Below are positions 21,885 through 29,784 of a stretch of DNA of 41,404 nucleotides, piece by piece (the stretch's first letter is position 1; each line of letters starts with the position of its first letter). Made by a program: the position numbers and the translations under genes. The DNA comes from Patescibacteria group bacterium (GTDB lineage: Bacteria; Patescibacteria; Paceibacteria; UBA6257; 2-01-FULL-56-20). The notes under the pieces were generated by a model. It was not told where the DNA came from. It worked only from the letters and a program-made list of their open reading frames with translations, and searched no databases. Location: the NCBI GenBank assembly GCA_023484365.1, contig JAMDBA010000069.1, positions 1 through 41,404 of the forward strand. The letters are read 5' to 3'.

Positions 21885-21956
21885 GTTGTTAGCGTCACGT
21901 TATCATCATTTTTCGCTGACTGCGTTATAATTAATATAACTTAAATTTAAGCTAAA

Positions 21957-22985
21957 ATGCCGGAAAAAAAATATAAAAAAGCTTTAATAACAGGCGCCTG
22001 CGGTTTCTGCGGTTCGTATATGGCGGAACTGCTTTTGGAAAACGGCTACGATGTCCGCGGAACTTGCCGTGAGAGCTCGGATAAAAAATACATAAAAAAT
22101 CTTAATATGGAATTTATGCCGGCTGATTTGACGCAGCCAAAAGACTGGCCGAAGGTTTTAGACGGGATAGATATTGTTTTTAATACAGCGGCTATTTTTG
22201 ATTATCTGCCGGGTTTAGAAGAAATGCGCAGAGTAAATGTTGAAGGAACAAAAAATTTATTAGAAGCTGCCAAAAACTCCGGCGTCAAAAGATTTGTGCA
22301 TTGGAGCACGATTGATATTTACGGCGATCCTCTGCCAAAATTTACGCCTATTACCGAAAGCCACCCCGTAAATCCTAAAAATCCTTATCAGATTACTAAA
22401 TGGGAGCAGGAAAAATTAGTCGTTGATTTTTGCGAAAAAAATAAAATTGATTATACGATTATCAGACCTTGTCCTATTTATGGACCGCGTAGCGAGTACG
22501 GTATAGTCTCTATACCGATCGTTATCGGTAAGGGATACGTGCTTTTTTATCTTAATAACAGCAAGCTTCATCTGCCATTTGTCCACGTCAAAGATGTCTG
22601 CCGCGCCGCCTTGTTTTTGGCAGAGCGTGAAAATACTGCCGGCGAAATTTATCAGGTTTGCGATGATACGTGGTACACGCACGAACGGGTTTTTGGCTAT
22701 ATCGCTGAAATTTTCGGGATCAGACAAGAAATGGTTGGGCTGCCTCTGCCGGTTTGGCTGGTAAAAATAATGCTAAAAAACCTCGCCGTTTTCTGGCGGA
22801 AGAAATCAAAAGCAGCTTTTCCAAGAAGAATGCCTTTTGACGCCGACGAGCTGGCTTATGGTTATAACGATTATCGGTTTAGCAACGCCAAACTTAAAAA
22901 TCTCGGTTTTAAATTTAATTATCCGGATTTCACGGTCGGAATGCCGGAAACAATAAATTGGTTAAAAGAAAATAACTTGATATGA
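21957..22985 (+). CDS. NAD(P)-dependent epimerase/dehydratase (extended SDR)
   Basis: 342-residue extended short-chain dehydrogenase with the N-terminal Rossmann motif TGACGFCG (Gly13, Gly16, Gly19). The conserved FNTAAI segment lies near 75-80, the active-site WSTIDIYG has Ser117 and Thr118, and the YxxxK pair is Tyr144 and Lys148 in PYQITKWE. IRPCPIYGPRSEYG and the C-terminal VDDTW-like region are typical of the nucleotide-sugar epimerase and 3-beta-HSD-like group. Substrate unknown. A TATAAT lies at 21926-21931, so the leader is about 19 bases. It overlaps the next gene by ATGA and forms an operon with it and the phosphorylase. Confidence 0.88.
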   Translation: MPEKKYKKALITGACGFCGSYMAELLLENGYDVRGTCRESSDKKYIKNLNMEFMPADLTQPKDWPKVLDGIDIVFNTAAIFDYLPGLEEMRRVNVEGTKNLLEAAKNSGVKRFVHWSTIDIYGDPLPKFTPITESHPVNPKNPYQITKWEQEKLVVDFCEKNKIDYTIIRPCPIYGPRSEYGIVSIPIVIGKGYVLFYLNNSKLHLPFVHVKDVCRAALFLAERENTAGEIYQVCDDTWYTHERVFGYIAEIFGIRQEMVGLPLPVWLVKIMLKNLAVFWRKKSKAAFPRRMPFDADELAYGYNDYRFSNAKLKNLGFKFNYPDFTVGMPETINWLKENNLI

Positions 22986-23557
22986 CCAAAACAAAATTTA
23001 CGGTCGGCGCAGCAATATGCGGGATGGCTTTCGTTGACAGCTTGTTGATAGATCCATTTTTGCTTGTCGCCGCCGGTATTTTAATTGCTTATATGATGGC
23101 CAGAACGGCTGAGAATTTTTACCCTCCCACCTTTCCAAAAAATCAAAATGATGACAAATTGGTAATTAATGATAAGGAAAAAAATTTCGGAGCGAGAAAT
23201 GGCCGAGATTTTATTTGGAAAGGCGGGAGAGTTTATTCAAGAAAAAAATTATTAGTTGTTTTAAATATTTTAACAACAGCGTTATTCTGGGGCGTTGGAA
23301 TAGGGTTGTATTTTAATTTGCCTATTTTCGGCTGGATTCCTTATATGGTTGGAGCGCAATCTGGTCGTGATTGGATGATAAATTCTGGTATTTTCCATTT
23401 TAATTTTGAAAATCCATCCGTAATAACAGGTTTTATTTCGGGATTCCTTTTCGCTGTTTATCCGCTGTGGCTTGTCTTGGGGGAAAAGCTTGGAACTATT
23501 CTTTTTGGCGCTCAAAAGGGTCAAAAAGGACTGGTCGGTTTATTGCGCTTAAAATAA
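22982..23557 (+). CDS. Hypothetical membrane protein coupled to the epimerase
   Basis: 191 residues. Hydrophobic helices lie at about 7-40, 88-110, 118-130 and 143-166, with a charged, Asn/Lys-rich cytosolic loop at 50-85 (NDDKLVINDKEKNFGARNGRD). WIPYMVGAQSGRDWMINSGI is a distinctive stretch. I do not recognise a family. Four-base ATGA overlap with the epimerase stop and a one-base TAATG overlap with the phosphorylase start place it in the middle of a tightly coupled three-gene operon. Confidence 0.6.
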   Translation: MTKTKFTVGAAICGMAFVDSLLIDPFLLVAAGILIAYMMARTAENFYPPTFPKNQNDDKLVINDKEKNFGARNGRDFIWKGGRVYSRKKLLVVLNILTTALFWGVGIGLYFNLPIFGWIPYMVGAQSGRDWMINSGIFHFNFENPSVITGFISGFLFAVYPLWLVLGEKLGTILFGAQKGQKGLVGLLRLK

Positions 23558-24315
23558 TGGATAATATAAAATTAGGAATTATCGGTGGGAGCGGTGTTTA
23601 TAGTCTCGGCTTGCCGCTAAAGAAAAAACTGATTAAAACACCCTATGATAAAAAAGCTGTGGCAGTTTATGCCGGCGATTACAAAGGGATAAAAATTGCT
23701 TTTTTAAATAGGCATGGCAAGGGCCATTCTATTCCGCCTCATCTTATCAATTACCGGTCTAATATTTTCGCGCTTAAAAAAATCGGTATTAATAAGATTT
23801 TAGCTATCAATGCCGTGGGCGCAATCAGTAAGTCAATTAAAGTTGGCGATTTTGTTATCGTTGATCAGTTTATAGATTTCACCAAATCACGGCAGTCAAC
23901 TTTTTTTGAAGGCGGAAAAGACGGAGTAGTTCATACCGATATGACAAATCCTTTTTGCGAGGCGGCAAGAAATAATATCTTAAAGGCCGCTGCGGAACTA
24001 AAAATTAAATGCGTAAACGGCGGCGCTGTCGCGGTTTGCGAGGGGCCGCGCTACGAAACCGCGGCGGAAATCAAAGCTTATAAAATTTTAAGGGCGGATG
24101 TCGTCGGGATGACAACTTACCCGGAAGCTGCCTTGGCCCGCGAACTGAACATTTGTTATGCTTCTATTTGCGTTGTTTCTAATTACGCGGCAGGAGTTTC
24201 TAATAATAATTTAAATCATAAAGATGTTCTGAATGCTATGGCGAAAGCCGAAAATAAGCTTGGGGTATTAGTAAAGCGTTGGATAGAGATAGATGGCGCG
24301 CGTAATAATCAGTAA
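23557..24315 (+). CDS. Purine/thionucleoside phosphorylase (MTAP/PNP family, 6-oxopurine type)
   Basis: 252-residue cytosolic phosphorylase. LGIIGGSGVY starts the phosphate loop, NRHGKGHSIPPHLINYRSNI and DQFIDFTKSRQSTFFEGG match the MTAP/PNP II core, and CEGPRYETAAEIKAYKI plus GMTTYPEAALARELNICYASI complete it. In the specificity loop VSNYAAG carries Asn, where adenosine-type MTAPs have Asp in TDYD. By known family rules this favours 6-oxopurine substrates such as S-methyl-thioinosine, inosine or guanosine. The ATG overlaps the previous stop by one base. An in-frame start further upstream would run inside that gene. Confidence 0.9.
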   Translation: MDNIKLGIIGGSGVYSLGLPLKKKLIKTPYDKKAVAVYAGDYKGIKIAFLNRHGKGHSIPPHLINYRSNIFALKKIGINKILAINAVGAISKSIKVGDFVIVDQFIDFTKSRQSTFFEGGKDGVVHTDMTNPFCEAARNNILKAAAELKIKCVNGGAVAVCEGPRYETAAEIKAYKILRADVVGMTTYPEAALARELNICYASICVVSNYAAGVSNNNLNHKDVLNAMAKAENKLGVLVKRWIEIDGARNNQ

Positions 24316-24361
24316 GGTGTTATAATAATATAAAGGTCGTTTGATTTAAAAATTCTAAATT

Positions 24362-24706
24362 ATGGAAAACGAAGATAAAAAAATGGGAATGGGCGAATCC
24401 GATAACGGTAAATGCGAAGATTGTATAAAATACTGGCATATGCACAATCACTGCCCTATGTGCGCAATGGGTGGCGGCTGGCATCGGGGCCATATGGGAG
24501 GATTTATTATTCTTAAAATAATTACTTGTCTGCTCATGCTTTTAGCAGTTTTATGGATTGGAATAAAAATCGGAGAACTCAAAGTGTCTTACGATCTTTA
24601 TAGACCGAACGGAATTTACATGATGCGCGGCATCAGTCCCGAAACGTGGTATGGAATGATGGGTGGCTATCTGACAACGTCAACGCCGTCTGCTCCCACA
24701 AAATAA
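24362..24706 (+). CDS. Cys/His/Met-rich small membrane protein
   Basis: 114 residues. The N-terminal 46 residues are packed with potential metal ligands: CEDC (18-21), WHMHNHCPMC (25-34) and GGGWHRGHMGG. One transmembrane helix follows (about 48-68), and then a C-terminal tail with further Met residues (MMRGIS, GMMGGY). The two CxxC pairs suggest a zinc- or copper-binding knuckle facing one side of the membrane. Family unknown. TATAAT at 24321-24326 predicts a leader near 29 bases. It lies convergent to the redox operon and ends at a strong bidirectional terminator. Confidence 0.62.
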   Translation: MENEDKKMGMGESDNGKCEDCIKYWHMHNHCPMCAMGGGWHRGHMGGFIILKIITCLLMLLAVLWIGIKIGELKVSYDLYRPNGIYMMRGISPETWYGMMGGYLTTSTPSAPTK

Positions 24707-24718
24707 GATTTGCTTTTA

Positions 24719-24752
24719 AAAAACAGCCCGCCGGAAAGGCGGGCTGTTTTTT
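24719..24752. terminator. Bidirectional terminator
   Basis: AAAAACAGCCCGCC (24719-24732) pairs with GGCGGGCTGTTTTTT (24738-24752) around a 5-base loop, with T runs on both strands. It serves both the convergent small gene and the redox operon. Confidence 0.92.
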
Positions 24753-24758
24753 ATTGTC

Positions 24759-26309
24759 TTAAGCGAATCCCGGGAAAAAGTCTATTTTAATTTTTCTTTT
24801 AGGAATTCCCATTTTTTTCAAAATACCGCTGAATTGGTTGACCATTGACGGCGGTCCGGAAATATAAAAAATCCTTTCCTTATAATCCGGCACTTCCTTA
24901 GAGATTATTTGCGGCGTTAGGCGTCCGCGTATATTATATCGTGGCATCGGCGCGGTTTCTTCTCCGGTTAGTGAATAAATCGTTTTGATGCCCAACTTTT
25001 CCTCCGCTTCTTCTAAAATTCCTCCGTAGGCTATGTCGCCAGGAGTTTTATTGGAATAAAAAACAATAATCGGCCGCTTTTCGTTGGTGTCTATTAAGTA
25101 TTTAAGCATACTTCTAAACGGCGTAATGCCGATGCCTCCCGCCATAAAAATAATTTTTTTGTCGGGATTGTTGGGCAGGGTAAAATCGCCGGCTAATTGG
25201 GTAGCTACTATTTCGTCGCCGCGCTCAAACGCTGCTAACTTCTTTTTGAAACTGCTTGGCGGATCATAAAATTTTATTCCCAGCCGTATTTTGTTTTCGG
25301 TTGGAGAGGAGGCGATGGTAAAAAATCTCCTGATGCCGCGGTTGTCTGGTCTGGGATGCGCTAATGTCCATTCCATATATTGGCCTGGCTTAAACTTTAA
25401 ATTTTGCGGTGAATTAAAAATAAAATCATATTCATTATTAGCTATCTTTATTTTTTGTTGGAAGCTTAAAATAAGCTTTGTTTTTGAGCTAACAAGGTAA
25501 GAGAAAAAGTTTCCTGATATAAGCGCTAGTTCCGGAGTGAAATAAATTCCGCCTAGATTAACCCAAGGCGCAAAAAGGAATCCAACGAGAGCGCCGTAAA
25601 TTATTTGTAAATTTTTTGTCGGCGGGGTAGTCATTGGTTCGGTCAGCATAATAAAAGCAAAGAACAAAATAGGTGAAAGGAGCATAATTTTCTCGGCGCC
25701 GACTACAATATTCTCTCCGGCGATTATTTTTGGCGTTAAGATAGTTATAAAAGCGGCGAAGAAAAAAGCCAAAACCAAATCCCACCTTTTTATTTTTCTG
25801 GTTATTAGCGCGCCTAAAACAAAAACAAAAGGCGTCATTGCCGCCGTGCCTATCCACCAGCTCGCGGAAAGATTAAGAGTGAACGATGTGATAACAACTG
25901 CGAGCGCGGCAGGATTAATAATGTGTTTTTTGCCGATTGCCAGTACGTATTTTGACGCCATCGCCAAAATCGCCGCCCAGCCTGCTAGGGCAAAATACTG
26001 GGCGTCGTTCCATCCTTGAGGAGGAGTGATAATGATTGTCAGAATTAAAGCGGTAATTATAGCCGATTCAAAATTTGAAGGCGCTTCAAAAACATTGGCG
26101 AAAATAAGATTAATTAGCCAGCAAACCGCGGTGATAAAAATAGCCGAAAACAGCAGATAAACCGGCGAATAAGGCATTATTCCTAAATAACCAAATATAG
26201 CGGCGATTATGATTAATATGGATAAGCAGTAAATAACCAGCCGGTACATTGTGGTCCGGTTAATTATTTCATCGGTAAAATCTTTAATTTTTTTAATGAA
26301 ATTAATCAT
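24759..26309 (-). CDS. Fused RnfD/NqrB-like membrane domain and ferredoxin-reductase-like FAD/NAD domain
   Basis: 516 residues. Residues 1-270 hold about nine transmembrane helices with RnfD/NqrB marks: HIINPAALAVV (near 129-139) and FIMLTEPMTTPPTK (219-232). Thr159 in AAMTPF lies where RnfD/NqrB carries a covalent FMN-threonine, but the usual SGAT context is degraded. Residues 285-516 form an FNR-like module with GQYMEW, the FAD-binding RRFFTIAS (327-334), the NAD-binding GGIGITPFRS (391-400) and SGPPSMV. No 2Fe-2S domain is seen. Predicted role: NAD(P)H to membrane-bound flavin electron transfer. ATG 26309 is preferred over TTG 26324 and overlaps the ApbE stop by eight bases. Last gene of the flavin operon. 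Confidence 0.82.
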   Translation of the reverse strand: MINFIKKIKDFTDEIINRTTMYRLVIYCLSILIIIAAIFGYLGIMPYSPVYLLFSAIFITAVCWLINLIFANVFEAPSNFESAIITALILTIIITPPQGWNDAQYFALAGWAAILAMASKYVLAIGKKHIINPAALAVVITSFTLNLSASWWIGTAAMTPFVFVLGALITRKIKRWDLVLAFFFAAFITILTPKIIAGENIVVGAEKIMLLSPILFFAFIMLTEPMTTPPTKNLQIIYGALVGFLFAPWVNLGGIYFTPELALISGNFFSYLVSSKTKLILSFQQKIKIANNEYDFIFNSPQNLKFKPGQYMEWTLAHPRPDNRGIRRFFTIASSPTENKIRLGIKFYDPPSSFKKKLAAFERGDEIVATQLAGDFTLPNNPDKKIIFMAGGIGITPFRSMLKYLIDTNEKRPIIVFYSNKTPGDIAYGGILEEAEEKLGIKTIYSLTGEETAPMPRYNIRGRLTPQIISKEVPDYKERIFYISGPPSMVNQFSGILKKMGIPKRKIKIDFFPGFA

Positions 26310-27045
26310 AAACGTATTTTTCAAAACCGCTTGTCATTGTGGCGACGCCGTTTTTGTCTATCGCATAACCTTCCAACCCTTTGGTTTTTTCAATAAAATT
26401 TATTCCTTCCTGTTCCATGGCGAAGGCAGCCGTGGCAAACCGGTCGGCTTCATAAACATTAGGACCTATAACGGTAAGGCTGATAATTTCTTCTAGGGAA
26501 TTACCGGGATTTTTCGGATTATAAATATGCTGTCCGCGGATATAAGTTCCGGAAGTGGCAATGCCTTTGTTTTTTAATCTTAATGTTTTTATTATTTCTC
26601 TGGCGTTAAAAGGATTTTTTATTCCAATTACCCAATCTTTTCCTTCGGTGTTTTTGCCGCGCGTCTCAATATCTCCTCCGGCGTTTATGTAAAAATTTGA
26701 AAAGCCGTCAGTTTTTAATATTTTGGCGGCATTATAAACCGCCCAGCCTTTAACTAATCCCGACGGATCATATTTTTTCCCGTTCCAAATATCAAAATAA
26801 CCGCAGGTTTCTTTTTTGGTGATTTCTGCCAAACGGAAAACCTCTTTCATATCTTCGCTCCAGCCGTTCTCAGAAAATTTTCCTTTATTTATTTTAGTTA
26901 TCTCACTGGATTCTTTATAAGTGCTGAATTTTTCGTCAACGTATTTAAAATAAGAAAAAATTTTTTCTAAATTTTCGGGCATCGCGTTTTTATCGGCTAT
27001 CTCAACTGTTATCGGCATTCCCATTAAAATTTTTGTCTGTTTCAT
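26302..27045 (-). CDS. apbE: FAD:protein FMN transferase (ApbE)
   Basis: 247-residue flavinyltransferase that attaches FMN to a Thr of target proteins. FSTYKESSEITKIN (40-53), KYDPSGLVKGWAV (91-103), INAGGDIETRG (120-130), GIATSGTYIRG, HIYNPKNPG and ADRFATAAFAM (Asp201) are the ApbE core blocks. The natural substrate is the FMN_bind protein encoded upstream, which has an SGAT site. No signal peptide or lipobox is visible from ATG 27045 or from the longer in-frame start at 27111, although family members acting on exported domains usually are exported. An inverted-repeat element sits directly upstream, in the operon, and may have replaced the original 5' end. Confidence 0.92.
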   Translation of the reverse strand: MKQTKILMGMPITVEIADKNAMPENLEKIFSYFKYVDEKFSTYKESSEITKINKGKFSENGWSEDMKEVFRLAEITKKETCGYFDIWNGKKYDPSGLVKGWAVYNAAKILKTDGFSNFYINAGGDIETRGKNTEGKDWVIGIKNPFNAREIIKTLRLKNKGIATSGTYIRGQHIYNPKNPGNSLEEIISLTVIGPNVYEADRFATAAFAMEQEGINFIEKTKGLEGYAIDKNGVATMTSGFEKYVYD

Positions 27046-27189
27046 CCCGTTAGAGACAGGAAACGCTTTGCCCGCCTGCACAGGCAGGCGTTTCTGTAAA
27101 ATAACCGCCATCCGACCAATATAGCGCCTGCTTATTATCTTTTTTAGTTAAATAAATTGTATCCATAACAGGTTAGTCTCTAACGGGAT
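27044..27189. repeat. Inverted-repeat element inside the redox operon
   Basis: 14-base arms ATCCCGTTAGAGAC (27044-27057) and GTCTCTAACGGGAT (27176-27189) enclose 118 bases. A nested hairpin CGCCTG...CAGGCG (27073-27090) lies inside. It fills the spacer between the FMN_bind and ApbE genes and touches the ApbE start codon. A 38-codon minus-strand ORF (27050-27166) exists inside but is largely made of repeat. The core resembles the palindrome at 7063-7080. It looks like a miniature mobile or REP-type element, but no transposase is present. Confidence 0.6.
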
Positions 27190-27196
27190 TCATGTT

Positions 27197-27721
27197 TTAA
27201 TTTTTTGCTTGCGCTAAAGCCGAAGCAAGCGATTCTTCAAAGGCGCCGCTGGTTTCGGTGGCGCCGGAAACAGTATCTACCTGGGCGCTTTGGCTCTTTA
27301 TGGCTTCCGATTTTAATATCGGCATTGCGTAAGAATTAATCAAAACAGAATGCATCATGTCTTGCGGATAATCCAGAAAGATCACGTCGGTTATTTGGCC
27401 GCCGGAAATAACGGCTTCAACTTGGACGTTTCCGTAATAAGCGTCCGCCGGACTGCCGATATACTTACCGTCGGAATACAATCCGTTTTTGGCCTTGGTT
27501 GTGATCGGCGCGTTTGCCGCAGAATTATTAGCGGAAGGGGAAATTGGCGCGGGAATCTTAGCCGGAGCGTTTCTGGCTGCGGCCTGACTTTGGTCCGGCT
27601 GGGGCTGGCTATTGCCGCTTTGAGCAGAATATAAATTTAAAATATAATCCGCGCTTCTGGTGATGAAGACGTAAAAACCAAAAGCCAAAACAACAAAAGC
27701 CGACAGCAAAAATTTTTTCAT
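27197..27721 (-). CDS. Exported FMN-binding (FMN_bind) protein with ApbE flavinylation site
   Basis: 174 residues. An N-terminal signal or anchor helix (4-20) is followed by a Pro/Ala/Gln/Asn-rich linker (about 35-75) and a single FMN_bind domain (80-172). DGKYIGSPADAYYGNVQVEAVISGGQITDVIF is the domain start. DTVSGATETS (149-158) gives the ApbE consensus D-x-x-S-G-A-T, with Thr155 as likely FMN attachment residue. The architecture predicts a membrane-tethered one-flavin electron carrier on the outer face. First gene of the operon with ApbE and the RnfD-FNR fusion on the same strand. Confidence 0.9.
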   Translation of the reverse strand: MKKFLLSAFVVLAFGFYVFITRSADYILNLYSAQSGNSQPQPDQSQAAARNAPAKIPAPISPSANNSAANAPITTKAKNGLYSDGKYIGSPADAYYGNVQVEAVISGGQITDVIFLDYPQDMMHSVLINSYAMPILKSEAIKSQSAQVDTVSGATETSGAFEESLASALAQAKN

Positions 27722-27814
27722 AATATAAAAATTAGACTACAAGAGAAGATGGGCGTTTTATTTAAAATTAATACGGCTTAAAAGCGTATTTTGGTGCGAT
27801 GGCCGGAAGAATAA

Positions 27815-29611
27815 TTATTGCGCTGATAATCCGGTTTGCAGGTCGTAGAGGTTTTTATATACGCCGCCGTTTATTTTTACCAAATCTTTGTGTTTTCCTT
27901 GTTCAACTATTTTCCCGTCTTTTAAAACCAGGATGTTGTCGGCTTCCCGGATGGTGCTTAATCTGTGGGCAATTATAAAAGTTGTTCTTCCGGCTATTAG
28001 TTTTTGAAGTGATTGCTTGATAAGGTGTTCTGATTTTGCGTCAAGCGCCGAAGTTGGCTCGTCAAGAATCAAAATGTCCGGATTCCTTAAAAAAGCTCGG
28101 GCAATCGCTATTCGCTGTTTCTGGCCGACGGAAAGTTTTATGCCTTTCCAACCGACGACTTGGTTATATTTTTTAGGGAAAGACTGGATAAATTCATCGG
28201 CGTGGGCGTCTTTGGCGGCCGATATTATTTCTTTTTCGGATTTATTTGAATTTCCGTAGAGGATGTTTTTCTTAACGGTGTTATTGAAGAGTGTTGGTTC
28301 CTGCGGAACGACCGCTATGCGTGAGCGGTATTTTTCTAAATTCATTTTTCTGGTATTTGTCCCGTCAATCAGAATTCTTCCTTTTTGAGGAAAATAAAAT
28401 CCGGATATCAAATCAATGATTGTTGTCTTGCCGACTCCCGACTCGCCGACTAAAGCAATCTTTTCTCCGGCTTTGGCTTTAAAAGATATTCCTTTCAGAG
28501 TTTCTTTGCTGTTTTTATAAGAAAAATAAACATCGTCAAAAGTGACGTCGCCTTTAAGTTTTTTGGGCGCGACTGCGTTTTTTGGTTCGTAAATTTCGGT
28601 CGGTAAATTTAGTATGCCTTCGGCTCTGACTATAGAAACAATACCTCTTTGTATCATTCGCCAATTTTGACCCAAAAGCACAAACGGCCCAAAAACCATC
28701 GCCGCATAGCCGTTGAAGGCCACCAGCTCGCCAGGAGTAATTGTTCCGTTTCTTACCAAAAAAACGGATGATACAAAAATTGAAAACTGAGTAAGGGTTA
28801 CCAATGTTTTTTGTGAAAAATCCAGCTTTTGAGAAACCGCATTTATGTTAACCCAAAACTGGGCCGCTCGTTTTATAAAATTGCGGCGTATTAGTTTTTG
28901 TTCTTTCTTTTCTGTAGACGCTTGCTTTACCTCTTTAATATTTTGTAGAGTATCCCAAGCGTGTCCATAAGCGGTGCTAAAGGCGCGTTGCGCTTTTTTC
29001 TGTAGTTTTATTAGTGCGGGAGCAGCGTTCCAAAATATAAAAATATAAATTAAAATTGCCATCAAAAGAATAAGCGTCAATTGTAGATTAATAAAAAGAG
29101 TAATGATGAGCGCTACAATGACACTCAAAAAACTTGGTAATAAGTCTAGTAAGACGTTGTCAACTACATCGTTTAGCCAGTTAGCTGCGCTGTTTATGCG
29201 ATCAACAATATCGCCTTGTTTTTGATCGGCATGAAAATACATAGGCATTTCAAGCAGCTTACCTAGTCCTTTAGCCGTATATTCTCCTTCCAAAGTGGCC
29301 GCTATTTTAAAATTAGTAAAATTAGATCGCCAGCCAATGATGTTGCTCGTTAATTGAAGCAGCAGCCAGACGGCAATAACTTCAAACACCGGCATAATGG
29401 GCGCGAAAGTATTTTTTGCTAAGCTGATAATATAATCAAATATTTTTCCGGCAACCAAAGGAACAAACGCTTGGGCGGTCGCGTTAATCAGACCGAAGAA
29501 AATCAGCATTGAAATTATTTTCCAATGAGGCTTTAGATATTTAAAAATCGTTTTTATTCCTTTTAAAAAGGTGCCGTGAGGAACACCGCCGATTTTTTTC
29601 GCGCTTTTCAT
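27815..29611 (-). CDS. ABC-type multidrug exporter, fused permease and ATPase (ABCB-like)
   Basis: 598 residues: six transmembrane helices (about 30-310) with the DQKQGDIVDRINS coupling region, then one ATPase domain. Walker A GESGVGKTT (389-397), Q-loop VVPQEPTLF, signature LSVGQKQR (493-500), Walker B ILILDEPTSALD (513-524) and H-loop IIAHR (His549). Homodimeric half-transporter of the lipid, drug or peptide export group; substrate unknown. It is divergent from the response regulator gene with a 173-base spacer, an arrangement typical of regulator-controlled exporters, so control by that system is plausible. No Shine-Dalgarno sequence is seen. Confidence 0.94.
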   Translation of the reverse strand: MKSAKKIGGVPHGTFLKGIKTIFKYLKPHWKIISMLIFFGLINATAQAFVPLVAGKIFDYIISLAKNTFAPIMPVFEVIAVWLLLQLTSNIIGWRSNFTNFKIAATLEGEYTAKGLGKLLEMPMYFHADQKQGDIVDRINSAANWLNDVVDNVLLDLLPSFLSVIVALIITLFINLQLTLILLMAILIYIFIFWNAAPALIKLQKKAQRAFSTAYGHAWDTLQNIKEVKQASTEKKEQKLIRRNFIKRAAQFWVNINAVSQKLDFSQKTLVTLTQFSIFVSSVFLVRNGTITPGELVAFNGYAAMVFGPFVLLGQNWRMIQRGIVSIVRAEGILNLPTEIYEPKNAVAPKKLKGDVTFDDVYFSYKNSKETLKGISFKAKAGEKIALVGESGVGKTTIIDLISGFYFPQKGRILIDGTNTRKMNLEKYRSRIAVVPQEPTLFNNTVKKNILYGNSNKSEKEIISAAKDAHADEFIQSFPKKYNQVVGWKGIKLSVGQKQRIAIARAFLRNPDILILDEPTSALDAKSEHLIKQSLQKLIAGRTTFIIAHRLSTIREADNILVLKDGKIVEQGKHKDLVKINGGVYKNLYDLQTGLSAQ

Positions 29612-29772
29612 TTTAGTGTTATTTTTTTTATTATCAATATAATAATTGATTAATTCTGGGCGATTGTCAAAAACGATAAAAATGTCTTAAAGAGGCTACA
29701 AACAAAAAATAAGAGAATAATAATTAATAAATATTCTCTCATTTTATTTTCATATTTCTTTATCTATGCTGT

Positions 29773-29778
29773 TATAAT
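29773..29778 (+). promoter_or_regulatory. Leaderless -10 box of the two-component operon
   Basis: GTTATAAT ends six bases (aaaaat) before the ATG at 29785. No recognisable -35. Confidence 0.65.
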
Positions 29779-29784
29779 AAAAAT

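Noticed and set aside
27050..27166. 38-codon ORF in the inverted-repeat element
   Set aside because: Half of it is repeat sequence, and there is no ribosome-binding site or -10 box at a suitable distance. Treated as part of the element.
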